A stretch of DNA of 15,405 nt, taken from assembly GCA_000432135.1 (NCBI GenBank), contig HF990646.1:19771-35175 (forward strand), written 5' to 3'. Origin of the DNA: Firmicutes bacterium CAG:124. Lineage in GTDB: Bacteria; Bacillota; Clostridia; Oscillospirales; Oscillospiraceae. A model generated the notes under the pieces. The model ran no database searches. It saw only the letters and a list, made by a program, of their open reading frames with translations, and was not told where the DNA came from. Below, piece after piece: positions 1 to 6,266 of the stretch (its first letter is position 1; each line of letters starts with the position of its first letter). The position numbers were made by a program, and so were the translations under genes.

Positions 1-52
1 GAACCGCTTTGCACCTCTGGATGATGGTCTGCTGAAGCTCAGAACTCCACAT
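1..52 (-). CDS. N-terminus of a truncated gene, probably murB (UDP-N-acetylenolpyruvoylglucosamine reductase)
   Basis: Seventeen codons are visible, reading MWSSELQQTIIQRCKAV, before the window edge. The ATG at 52-50 has a clear ribosome-binding site, GGAGG on the minus strand at 62-58, 5 nt upstream, so a gene start here is well supported. The residues are too few to identify a family. The murB suggestion rests on gene order: in many Clostridia hprK is followed on the same strand by murB and then rapZ. A short amphipathic N-terminal helix is compatible with MurB but not diagnostic. It is separated from hprK by a strong terminator, so it may have its own promoter. No -35/-10 pair as good as the others in this window is visible in the 53-103 gap. 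Confidence 0.5.
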   Translation of the reverse strand, partial: MWSSELQQTIIQRCKAV

Positions 53-95
53 AAACGCCTCCGGGTGGATAATTTTTTCTATCATAGCACATCTC

Positions 96-139
96 AAATA
101 AAAATAAAAGAGGAACCAGCCAACCGGTTCCTCTTTTAT
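96..139 (-). terminator. Rho-independent terminator of hprK
   Basis: A 14-bp perfect stem (arms 104-117 and 126-139, core AGAGGAACC/GGTTCCTCT) with an 8-nt loop lies directly after the hprK stop codon. On the minus strand it is followed by a U-rich run broken by one A. It separates hprK from the downstream gene that begins at 52. Confidence 0.85.
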
Positions 140-142
140 GTT

Positions 143-1084
143 TCAATCATCGTTGCGGGCCGTAAAGTATTTGCTCATCTGCTCGGTAAATTCTACAGCG
201 GCGTTGTAGCCCATGCGCTTCTGGCGGTTGTTCATGGCGGCGACCTCAAAGATCACGGCAAGATTTCGGCCCGGCGTAATGGGAACTGTGATAGATGGAA
301 CCTTGACATCCAGAATTTCCGTGTACTGCGTTTCCATGCCGAGGCGGTCATACGCCTCGCCGTCGCGCCACGGGACCATATTGATGATCAGGTCAATATT
401 GGAGCTTTCCTTGACCGCACCCATGCCGAACAGCTTGGCGACATTGATAACGCCGATGCCGCGCAGCTCGATATAATGCTTCAGAACCGGAGGTGCGGAG
501 CCGACCAGCTCGTGCGGCGAGACCTTTTTGATCTCGACCGCGTCGTCCGCGATGAGGCGGTGGCCGCGCTTGACCAGCTCGATGGCCGTCTCGCTCTTGC
601 CGATGCCGCTGTCGCCGTTGATGAGGATGCCCTCGCCGTAAATTTCGACCAGAACGCCGTGGCGCGTGACGCGCGGGGCCAGCGAGCTTTTTAAATAGGT
701 AATGAGGCTCGAAACGATATAAGACGTCGTGTCCTTAGTTCCCAGCACCGTCACGTCGTATTTTTTCGCCATTTCAAGGCACTCCGGCATGGGTTCAAAG
801 CCCCGCGCAAAAATCAGCGCCGGGCATTTATAGGACAGGAAATGGTCAAAAATGATGATGCGCTCCTCCGGCGTAAGCTTTTGCAGATACGCCGTCTCCA
901 CCGTGCCGCAGACATAGACGCGCATCGGCTCGTAATGGTCGAAAAAGCCAGCCAGATGAAGGCCCGGACGGCTGATATCGTCAACGGTCACATGGATCTT
1001 GTCAAAATCCGTCGACCGGTAGAAAAAGTCAAGCTTGAATTCCGATGCAAGCTCGGACAGCAGGACCGTATAGGTACTTGCCAC
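143..1084 (-). CDS. hprK: HPr kinase/phosphorylase
   Basis: This bifunctional cytosolic enzyme phosphorylates and dephosphorylates Ser46 of HPr, coupling glycolytic state to CcpA-mediated catabolite repression in Firmicutes. The 313-aa protein has the usual length and both domains: an N-terminal MurF-like lobe (about 1-130) and a C-terminal P-loop kinase core. Visible motifs are the conserved RHG with His142, the Walker A GDSGIGKS at 157-164, the ADD acidic pair near 180, and the family signature ELRGIGVINV at 206-215. The start is a GTG at 1084. The frame has no nearby ATG, and AGAGGTG sits 5 nt upstream. An overlapping ATG two bases upstream is out of frame. A SigmaA promoter lies just upstream and a terminator just downstream, so it can be monocistronic. 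No HPr gene is in the window. Confidence 0.97.
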   Translation of the reverse strand: MASTYTVLLSELASEFKLDFFYRSTDFDKIHVTVDDISRPGLHLAGFFDHYEPMRVYVCGTVETAYLQKLTPEERIIIFDHFLSYKCPALIFARGFEPMPECLEMAKKYDVTVLGTKDTTSYIVSSLITYLKSSLAPRVTRHGVLVEIYGEGILINGDSGIGKSETAIELVKRGHRLIADDAVEIKKVSPHELVGSAPPVLKHYIELRGIGVINVAKLFGMGAVKESSNIDLIINMVPWRDGEAYDRLGMETQYTEILDVKVPSITVPITPGRNLAVIFEVAAMNNRQKRMGYNAAVEFTEQMSKYFTARNDD

Positions 1085-1112
1085 ATGATCACCTCTGTTT
1101 CAGGATACCTCG

Positions 1113-1141
1113 ATTATACCCGCTTTGCCCCGGTTTCGCAA
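1113..1141 (-). promoter_or_regulatory. SigmaA-type promoter of hprK
   Basis: On the minus strand, TTGCGA (1141-1136) and a perfect TATAAT (1118-1113) are separated by 17 bp. The predicted start near 1106 would give a short leader of about 20 nt containing the AGAGGTG ribosome-binding site. It is divergent from the rpmB promoter. Confidence 0.8.
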
Positions 1142-1199
1142 CAGGGAAAATCCTTTGTCGCCCCGGCGCGAAATTTTCGGATTTTTCCGAAAAAAGTGC

Positions 1200-1228
1200 T
1201 TGCAATTTCCAACGCAATCTGTTAATAT
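1200..1228 (+). promoter_or_regulatory. SigmaA-type promoter of rpmB
   Basis: TTGCAA (1200-1205) and TAATAT (1223-1228) are separated by 17 bp. The expected start is near 1235, leaving a leader of about 54 nt. No other plus-strand promoter-like pair is as good in the hprK-rpmB intergenic region. Confidence 0.75.
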
Positions 1229-1236
1229 ACTTGTCG

Positions 1237-1250
1237 GCGCTTTATAGCGC
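1237..1250 (+). other. Small hairpin in the rpmB leader
   Basis: GCGCT-TTAT-AGCGC forms a 5-bp perfect stem with a 4-nt loop, a few bases after the predicted transcription start and 24 nt before the ribosome-binding site. It could stabilise the 5' end or take part in regulation. No known ribosomal-protein leader is recognised. Confidence 0.4.
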
Positions 1251-1288
1251 GTGAATCTGATTTTCCAAGCGGCAAGGAGGTGCATCCG

Positions 1289-1477
1289 ATGGCAAAATGC
1301 GATATCTGCGGCAAGGGCGTAACATTCGGTATCAAGGTCTCCCATTCTCACAGACGTGCGAACCGTGCATGGAAGCCCAACGTCAAACGTGTCAAGGCAA
1401 TCGTTGACGGTACTCCGCGCCATGTATATGTCTGCACAAGATGCCTGCGTTCCAACAAGGTTGAGCGTGCGATCTGA
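1289..1477 (+). CDS. rpmB: 50S ribosomal protein L28 (zinc-ribbon form)
   Basis: A 62-aa basic protein of the large ribosomal subunit. It starts MAKCDICGKG and carries two CxxC pairs (Cys4/Cys7 and Cys49/Cys52), the zinc-binding C+ variant of L28 found in many Firmicutes. The middle is rich in Arg, Lys and His, as expected for rRNA contact. The ATG at 1289 is chosen because the GGAGGTG ribosome-binding site lies just upstream and the protein then begins exactly like the family. A GTG nine bases earlier is part of that ribosome-binding site. It is monocistronic between its own promoter and terminator and convergent with the peptidase gene. Confidence 0.97.
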   Translation: MAKCDICGKGVTFGIKVSHSHRRANRAWKPNVKRVKAIVDGTPRHVYVCTRCLRSNKVERAI

Positions 1478-1490
1478 TCGAAGACAAGCC

Positions 1491-1520
1491 AAAGAGCAAG
1501 CCATCTGGCTTGCTCTTTTT
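1491..1520 (+). terminator. Rho-independent terminator of rpmB, possibly bidirectional
   Basis: A 12-bp perfect stem (1491-1502 with 1507-1518) has an ATCT loop and ends in a T run on the plus strand. The arms themselves begin and end in AAA/TTT, so it may also stop minus-strand transcripts arriving from the peptidase gene, whose stop codon is 36 nt away. Confidence 0.9.
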
Positions 1521-1555
1521 CGTTGCCTATTTTATGGTGCAGCGCGGCTCGTATT

Positions 1556-2737
1556 TCACAGATTCCTGCAGGGGCCGACGACTCTGTCGGCCCGATAAAT
1601 ATTGCGTATTTTCCAGATTCCCGAAAAAATACGCTGTACTCTGCGGGCGGACAAGTCGTCCGCCCCTACAGTTTGCAGCTTATCCAACGTTTGCTTTATA
1701 CGTTCAGATATCCTTATGATGGTCTTGAGCGTATTCAAAACGCCGTCCATGTGGCTGCGCTCGTAGCCGTGGCTGGCGTAGACGCCGGAGCCGATGAGGC
1801 CGTGGCGGATGTCATAGCCCGCGCGGAGCGTCGCTTCCACGTCGGAGCCGTAGTACGGATAGACATCGACGGCATAGTCCGCGCCCTCGCGCTTGGCCGC
1901 GTCGATGAGCTTGCCGACGACGGCGTAGCTGTACGGGCCGCCGGAATCCTTGGCGCAGATGGATACCTGCCGTTCCGTGCAGGCAAGGCCGTCGCCCACG
2001 CAGCCCATGTCGACGCTGATGGATTCCGTCACACCCTCCGGCACGGAGGCCGAACCGCCGAAGCCAACCTCTTCATAGACGGTCACATGGACATACGTGC
2101 GGCGCGGCAGCGTCTTCTTTTCGTCATGCAGGTATTTTGCAAAGCCGAGCAGAATACCGACGGAGAGCTTATCGTCGAGGAAGCGGCTTTTGATGTAGCC
2201 CGAAGCCGTCACGTGCGTGCGCGGGTCGAAGCAGACGATATCGCCTGTCTCAATGCCGAGCGCACGCGTCTCTTCGGCAGAAGAAACATTCTCGTCCAGC
2301 AGGATCTCGGTCGTGTCGAAGGTTCGGTTCGTCTTGGCGTATTCGCCGTTGACGTGGACAGAGGCGTTGCAGAGCTGGAGCGTCCCCTCATAGACCTTGC
2401 CGGAGCGCGTATAGACGCGCACATTTTCCGTTTCGCCGTTTTCTGCGCGCATACCGCCGAGGCTCGTCACGCGCAGGCGGCCATTGGCCTTGACCTCCGC
2501 GACCATCGCGCCGAGCGTGTCCGTGTGCGCCTGCAAAAGCAGCCCGCCCTCTGCGGACTCCTCACCGCCGAGATCGATCAGAATGCCGCCCTTGGTCGTT
2601 TTCCGTGCGTCAAAGCCGAGCGATGCAAAAGCCTCCAGCACCCATTCGGCCGCTTTGTCCGTAAAGCCCGTCGGGCTGTCGATTGCAAGCAGCTGGACGG
2701 CTTTTTCTACTGCATATTGCGCATAACGCTGTTCCAT
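1556..2737 (-). CDS. M42 family metallopeptidase (glutamyl-aminopeptidase/endoglucanase-M type) with a repeat-derived tail
   Basis: A predicted cytosolic di-metal aminopeptidase that trims short peptides. The 393-aa product carries the whole M42 metal set in order: His71 in AHTD, Asp188 in FLDDK, the catalytic Glu222 and metal Glu223 in YEEVGFGG, Asp243 in SVDMG, and His323 in ASHGYER. The PDZ-like insert of the family falls between about 85 and 175. The core ends near residue 355. The last 38 residues, starting TVGADDLSARR, are encoded by the inverted-repeat element at 1566-1671 and have no reason to belong to the enzyme. The ATG at 2737 has only a purine-rich AAAAGGGG about 11 nt upstream, a weak match. 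It lies downstream of der beyond a terminator, so expression may depend on readthrough or an unseen promoter. Confidence 0.9.
   Translation of the reverse strand: MEQRYAQYAVEKAVQLLAIDSPTGFTDKAAEWVLEAFASLGFDARKTTKGGILIDLGGEESAEGGLLLQAHTDTLGAMVAEVKANGRLRVTSLGGMRAENGETENVRVYTRSGKVYEGTLQLCNASVHVNGEYAKTNRTFDTTEILLDENVSSAEETRALGIETGDIVCFDPRTHVTASGYIKSRFLDDKLSVGILLGFAKYLHDEKKTLPRRTYVHVTVYEEVGFGGSASVPEGVTESISVDMGCVGDGLACTERQVSICAKDSGGPYSYAVVGKLIDAAKREGADYAVDVYPYYGSDVEATLRAGYDIRHGLIGSGVYASHGYERSHMDGVLNTLKTIIRISERIKQTLDKLQTVGADDLSARRVQRIFSGIWKIRNIYRADRVVGPCRNL
1566..1671. repeat. 106-bp inverted-repeat (MITE-like or REP-like) element
   Basis: The ends are near-perfect inverted repeats: CTGCAGGGGC at 1566-1575 and GCCCCTACAG at 1662-1671, one mismatch. 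Three nested or serial hairpins follow: GGGCCGAC/GTCGGCCC (1572-1579 with 1586-1593), GCGTATTTT/AAAATACGC (1604-1612 with 1626-1634), and GGGCGGAC/GTCCGCCC (1645-1652 with 1658-1665). Elements with a GGGGCGGACGAC-type end are, as I recall, scattered between genes in gut Clostridia. No second copy is seen in this window. The element contains no ORF of its own but is read through in frame by the peptidase gene on the minus strand. Confidence 0.8.
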
Positions 2738-2765
2738 TGTTTCCGATTCCCCTTTTGAATTAAAA

Positions 2766-2804
2766 TTCCAAAAATCCCGGCAGAGCTGTGGTTTCTGCCG
2801 GGAT
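2766..2804 (-). terminator. Rho-independent terminator of der
   Basis: An 11-bp perfect stem (2774-2784 with 2794-2804, core CCCGGCAGA/TCTGCCGGG) with a 9-nt loop is followed by a short U run on the minus strand. It begins only a few bases past the der stop and precedes the peptidase start by about 35 nt. Confidence 0.85.
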
Positions 2805-2810
2805 CGTAAT

Positions 2811-4142
2811 TTACACGTCTTCCTTGTCGCCCTTCTGGCGGATGGTGATCTTGATCGGCGTACCGGTCAGACCAAAGACCGCGCGGATCTGGTTTTCCAG
2901 ATACCGCTGGTACGAGAAATGGAACAGGCGGCTGTCGTTGCAGAAGAAGACAAAGTGCGGCGGCTTGACGCCGACCTGCGTGATATAGTAGATCTTCAGA
3001 CGGCGGCCCTTGTCCGTGGGCGGCTGGACACGCGCGGTCGCGTCCTCCAGAATGTTGTTGAGCATACCCGTTGTAATGCGCATACTGTTCTGGTTGGAAA
3101 CAGCGACGATCATGTCAAACAGCTTGTCGACGCGCTGACCGGTCAGCGCCGAGATGAATACGACCGGCGCATAGGTCATGTAGCTGAGGTCACGGCGGAT
3201 CTCCGCTGTCTTCTCGTCCATGGTGTTCGTGTCCTTTTCGACCGTATCCCATTTGTTGACGACGATGATACAGGCCTTGCCCGCCTCGTGTGCCAGCCCT
3301 GCGACCTTGGTATCCTGCTCCGTCACGCCCTCGTTGGCGTCGATCAGGATGAGGCACACATCCGCACGCTCAATGGCGGCAATGGAGCGCAGATTGGAAT
3401 ATTTCTCAACTGCATCGTCGACCTTCGACTTGCGCCGCATACCGGCGGTGTCAATGAACAGGAACTTGCCGGATTCGTTTTCAAAATAGCTGTCGATGGC
3501 GTCACGCGTCGTGCCTGCGACATTGGAGACGATCACGCGCTCCTCGCCGAGAATCTTATTGAGCAGGCTCGATTTGCCGACGTTCGGCTTGCCGATGATG
3601 GCGACCTTGATGACGTCCTCGTCGTATTCCTCGCCGTCGTCCGGCGGGAAGCTTTCGACGCACGCGTCGAGCAGGTCGCCGGTTCCATGGCCGTGGACGG
3701 CGGAAACCTCGATAGGGTCGCCGAGGCCAAGCGCGTAGAATTCATACGCGTCGGGATTGGCATGGCCGGTCTGGTCGCACTTGTTGACGGCCAGCACGAC
3801 CGGCTTTTTCGACCGCTTGAGCATGGACGCGACCTCCGCGTCCGCAGCGGTCAGGCCGACCGTCACGTCGACGACCATAACGATGACCGTGGCCGTCTCG
3901 ATGGCGATCTCCGCCTGACGGCGCATGAACTTCAGCATTTCGTTGTTCGTGCCGGGCTCGATGCCGCCAGTGTCGACAAGGGCAAAGCCGCGGCCGTTCC
4001 ACTCGCATTCGCCGTAAATGCGGTCGCGGGTGACGCCGGGCGTGTCCTCGACGATGGCCATGCGCTTGCCGGTCAGTTTGTTAAAGAGCATCGACTTGCC
4101 GACGTTCGGCCGGCCGACGATGGCTACGATGGGCTTCGACAT
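2811..4142 (-). CDS. der: Ribosome-associated double GTPase Der (EngA)
   Basis: An essential GTPase for late 50S subunit assembly. The 443-aa protein has the diagnostic tandem GTPase domains. The first has G1 GRPNVGKS at 10-17, DTGG at 57-60 and NKCD at 120-123. The second has GKPNVGKS at 184-191, DTAG at 231-234 and NKWD at 296-299. A KH-like RNA-contact domain follows from about 355 to 438. Length is normal. The ATG at 4142 has GGAGGG 7 nt upstream. It follows rpmF by 82 nt across a terminator, and no separate promoter is obvious, so partial readthrough from the yceD-rpmF transcript is likely. Association with L32 and YceD fits a ribosome-assembly theme. Confidence 0.98.
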   Translation of the reverse strand: MSKPIVAIVGRPNVGKSMLFNKLTGKRMAIVEDTPGVTRDRIYGECEWNGRGFALVDTGGIEPGTNNEMLKFMRRQAEIAIETATVIVMVVDVTVGLTAADAEVASMLKRSKKPVVLAVNKCDQTGHANPDAYEFYALGLGDPIEVSAVHGHGTGDLLDACVESFPPDDGEEYDEDVIKVAIIGKPNVGKSSLLNKILGEERVIVSNVAGTTRDAIDSYFENESGKFLFIDTAGMRRKSKVDDAVEKYSNLRSIAAIERADVCLILIDANEGVTEQDTKVAGLAHEAGKACIIVVNKWDTVEKDTNTMDEKTAEIRRDLSYMTYAPVVFISALTGQRVDKLFDMIVAVSNQNSMRITTGMLNNILEDATARVQPPTDKGRRLKIYYITQVGVKPPHFVFFCNDSRLFHFSYQRYLENQIRAVFGLTGTPIKITIRQKGDKEDV

Positions 4143-4174
4143 GGTAGGCCCTCCTTTCAGGCTTCCTTTTCAGG

Positions 4175-4207
4175 ATAAGAAAAGAGGAAGGCGCACAGCC
4201 TCCCTCT
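4175..4207 (-). terminator. Rho-independent terminator after rpmF
   Basis: A 10-bp stem with one G-U pair (4183-4192 with 4198-4207) and a 5-nt loop is followed on the minus strand by UUUCUUAU. It may be partial, because der lies 30-40 nt beyond without a clear promoter. Confidence 0.7.
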
Positions 4208-4224
4208 CATCTCTTTCAGCGAAA

Positions 4225-4410
4225 TCACTTAGCTTCAACAGAAATGACTTCACGGCCATTGTAGTAGCCGCAAGCCTTGCAGGCTCTGTGAGGCAGGCGG
4301 GGCTCGCCGCACTTCGGGCAAGCGACGACGCCGGGGATCGCCAGCTTCCAGTGGGAACTGCGTCTCTTATCTCTTCTTGCGCGGGATACTTTTCTCTTGG
4401 GTACTGCCAT
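4225..4410 (-). CDS. rpmF: 50S ribosomal protein L32
   Basis: A 61-aa basic large-subunit protein that begins MAVPKRKVSR, the hallmark L32 start. It contains a zinc ribbon made of CPKC (31-34) and CKAC (44-47). The ATG at 4410 is preceded by AAGGAGG, 8 nt away. It sits 45 nt after yceD, the common bacterial yceD-rpmF arrangement, and both are read from the promoter at 4989-5017. In many bacteria plsX comes next. Here der does. Confidence 0.98.
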   Translation of the reverse strand: MAVPKRKVSRARRDKRRSSHWKLAIPGVVACPKCGEPRLPHRACKACGYYNGREVISVEAK

Positions 4411-4455
4411 GTGGTACACCTCCTTGGTCTAAATGCCCGAAGGCACATTATCTAC

Positions 4456-4956
4456 TTATTTATCCAGTAACTGCTGTAAAACAGCAAAACGGGAATCGGG
4501 TTCCTTTTTGCAGCCGCACGGCCCTTCGTTGAGGTTTTTGCCGCAGCGGAAGCAAACGCCCTTGCAGTCGGGCCTGCACAGAAGCTGGCTGTCCATATTG
4601 AGAACAAAGGCGGTCGTGATGATGTCGGTCAGATCGGCGCAGCCGTCGTGGATGCCGAACACCCATTCATCCTCCGTCTGCTCCAGCTCCTCTTCTGAAA
4701 CCAGAACCGCGTGGACCGGGATCTGCACCGCACGCGTAAACTCATCGGCGCAGCGGTCGCATACGCCGTGCAGCGTCGTGCTGAGTTCGCCGGTCAGTTC
4801 GAGAACGCCTGCCGTATTGCGAACCTTGCCGCTGGCCAGAATCGGCTCTGACGCGGGCCTGCAGCTGCCGAAAACAAGATCGGACAGATCCTCGCGCGTC
4901 TCAAACGGAAGACTTGCGCCGGGCGTTACAAGAATTGGCTTCAGATCCAGCAGCAT
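4456..4956 (-). CDS. yceD: YceD family protein (DUF177), 23S rRNA accumulation protein
   Basis: A 166-aa member of the DUF177/YceD family, a partner of rpmF required in E. coli and plants for normal 23S rRNA levels; the molecular role is still loose. The sequence has a beta-rich middle, an early CDRC pair (Cys66/Cys69), an acidic stretch around 87-97, and a Cys-rich C-terminal metal-binding-like segment with CRPDCKGVCFRCG (127-139) and CGC (147-149). The ATG at 4956 is preferred over an upstream in-frame TTG because GGAGG lies 5 nt before it. It is the first gene of the yceD-rpmF operon. Confidence 0.93.
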   Translation of the reverse strand: MLLDLKPILVTPGASLPFETREDLSDLVFGSCRPASEPILASGKVRNTAGVLELTGELSTTLHGVCDRCADEFTRAVQIPVHAVLVSEEELEQTEDEWVFGIHDGCADLTDIITTAFVLNMDSQLLCRPDCKGVCFRCGKNLNEGPCGCKKEPDSRFAVLQQLLDK

Positions 4957-4988
4957 AGCGCCCTCCAATCCATAATCGTGCGATGGAT

Positions 4989-5017
4989 ATTATATCGAAT
5001 AATCGCAGGGAAGTCAA
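4989..5017 (-). promoter_or_regulatory. SigmaA promoter of yceD-rpmF
   Basis: On the minus strand, TTGACT (5017-5012) and TATAAT (4994-4989) are separated by 17 bp. The predicted start near 4982 gives a leader of about 26 nt with the GGAGG site. Confidence 0.88.
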
Positions 5018-5063
5018 ATACTTTTTCATAAATTTTTCGTTCTTTTTCGCGAACACCGGATTC

Positions 5064-5092
5064 TTTACAGAAAGGACGCCGCGTGATAAAAT
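5064..5092 (+). promoter_or_regulatory. SigmaA promoter of the pseudouridine synthase gene
   Basis: TTTACA (5064-5069) and TAAAAT (5087-5092) are separated by 17 bp, divergent from the yceD promoter. The leader would be about 28 nt. Confidence 0.72.
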
Positions 5093-5126
5093 AAAAACAG
5101 ACTATTTGTTTTATATGGAGACCGCT

Positions 5127-6080
5127 ATGAAGGAATTCACCATCACGCAGAACGACGCCGGGCAGCGGCTCGACCGGTGGCTGGCAAAGGCCGTTCCCCT
5201 GCTCCCCGCTTCGCTGGCACAGAAATACATCCGGCTCAAGCGCATCAAGCTGAATGGCAAACGCGCCGAGCGCGACACGCGGCTGACCGCCGGGGACACG
5301 CTGCAATTATACATCAACGACGAGTTTTTTGATACCCCAAAAGAAGAAAATGCTTATCTGACCGTCGCCGCGCCGAAACTGCATATCGTCTATGAGGACA
5401 AAAATCTCCTGCTGGTCGATAAAAAGCCCGGACAGGCCGTGCATCCGCATGACGGCGCGGAATACGGCAAAACGCTGATTGATCACATTCAGGCATATCT
5501 CTACGCCAACCGCGAGTGGCGGCCCAGAGAGGAGCACGCCTTTGCCCCGGCCCTGTGCAACCGCATCGACCGCAATACCGGCGGCATTGTCATTGCCGCA
5601 AAGAACGCGGAGGCACTGCGCATTCTGAACCAGAAGATCAAGGATCGCGAAATCGACAAGCGCTATCTTTGCATTGTGCACGGAACGCCCCGTCCGGCCT
5701 CCGGCAGGCTCGAGGGGCAGCTGTTCAAGGACGCGAAGGAAAACCGCGTCTACATCACGAAAACGCCGCAGAAGGGTTCAAAGACCTGCATCACATTCTA
5801 CAAAACGCTTCAGAGCCGGAACGGGCTGAGCCTTGTGGAGTGCGAGCTTGTGACCGGGCGCACCCATCAGATCCGCGCGCAGATGGCCGCCGCAGGCTGG
5901 CCGCTGCTGGGCGACGGCAAATACGGAAAGCTCGACAAGCGCTACGACCGGAAATTTCAGGCGCTCTATTCCTACAAGCTGACGTTCCAATTTACAACAG
6001 ACGCCGGGTGCCTTTCCTATCTCAACGGCAGGACGTTTCAGGTCGAGTCTGTCGATTTTGTGCAGGAATACTTTACATAA
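5127..6080 (+). CDS. RluA-family RNA pseudouridine synthase (RluC/RluD-like)
   Basis: Isomerises specific uridines, probably in 23S rRNA. The 317-aa protein has an N-terminal S4-like RNA-binding region (about 12-60, QRLDRWLAKAV...IKLNGKRA) and a C-terminal catalytic domain. Asp148 in NRIDRNTGG matches the catalytic Asp of the family's HRLDxxTSG motif, with His replaced by Asn and Ser by Gly. The closing motif VTGRTHQIR at 242-250 is intact. The second ATG (5127) is chosen because GGAG lies 6 nt before it and the S4 region then begins at the usual distance. The exact target base cannot be read from sequence, so no symbol is given. It stands alone between promoter and terminator. Confidence 0.93.
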   Translation: MKEFTITQNDAGQRLDRWLAKAVPLLPASLAQKYIRLKRIKLNGKRAERDTRLTAGDTLQLYINDEFFDTPKEENAYLTVAAPKLHIVYEDKNLLLVDKKPGQAVHPHDGAEYGKTLIDHIQAYLYANREWRPREEHAFAPALCNRIDRNTGGIVIAAKNAEALRILNQKIKDREIDKRYLCIVHGTPRPASGRLEGQLFKDAKENRVYITKTPQKGSKTCITFYKTLQSRNGLSLVECELVTGRTHQIRAQMAAAGWPLLGDGKYGKLDKRYDRKFQALYSYKLTFQFTTDAGCLSYLNGRTFQVESVDFVQEYFT

Positions 6081-6104
6081 TCAATCTTTTTCTTCGTTTT
6101 CTCC

Positions 6105-6144
6105 AAAGTTGGAAGAACTTTCAAAATGTTCTCCCAACTTTTTT
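6105..6144 (+). terminator. Rho-independent terminator after the pseudouridine synthase gene
   Basis: A stem of 8 bp (6105-6112 with 6134-6141, AAAGTTGG/CCAACTTT) is extended by AGAAC/GTTCT after one mismatch, with a 9-nt loop and a T6 run at 6139-6144. Confidence 0.85.
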
Positions 6145-6165
6145 GCACAATTTTCTGTTTAGATA

Positions 6166-6194
6166 TTGACAAATCCACCCCCGCCGGATATATT
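6166..6194 (+). promoter_or_regulatory. Strong SigmaA promoter of potABCD
   Basis: A consensus TTGACA (6166-6171) and TATATT (6189-6194) are separated by exactly 17 bp. The predicted start is near 6201. It is the only clear promoter for the four-gene operon. Confidence 0.9.
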
Positions 6195-6201
6195 CAATCC
6201 A

Positions 6202-6249
6202 GTATGTTTCGGGCGGCTCCGGCAAAGTTCGACGCATACAAATTTTTTT
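6202..6249 (+). promoter_or_regulatory. Leader hairpin with T-run before potA (possible attenuator)
   Basis: The arms GTATGTTTCG (6202-6211) and CGACGCATAC (6230-6239) pair at 9 of 10 positions, including one G-U. After AAA comes a run of seven T (6243-6249). It starts at the predicted +1 and ends 5 nt before the GGGGGAGG ribosome-binding site. It looks like an intrinsic terminator or attenuator, but the AAA gap between stem and T-run weakens this. No known riboswitch is recognised. Confidence 0.4.
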
Positions 6250-6266
6250 GAAATGGGGGAGGATAC

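Noticed and set aside
1100..1504. 134-codon minus-strand ORF across the hprK-rpmB gap
   Set aside because: It runs antisense through rpmB, its promoter and terminator; composition and motifs do not suggest a protein.
1523..2758. 411-codon plus-strand ORF opposite the peptidase gene
   Set aside because: It mirrors the peptidase frame; the minus-strand product carries all M42 metal ligands, so the plus-strand frame is a shadow.
2919..4178. 419-codon plus-strand ORF opposite der
   Set aside because: It is a long shadow frame created by codon bias of der; no start signal and no family resemblance.
5046..5053. TTCGCGAA palindrome upstream of the pseudouridine synthase promoter
   Set aside because: An 8-bp palindrome is expected by chance in a window of this size and nothing else supports a binding site.
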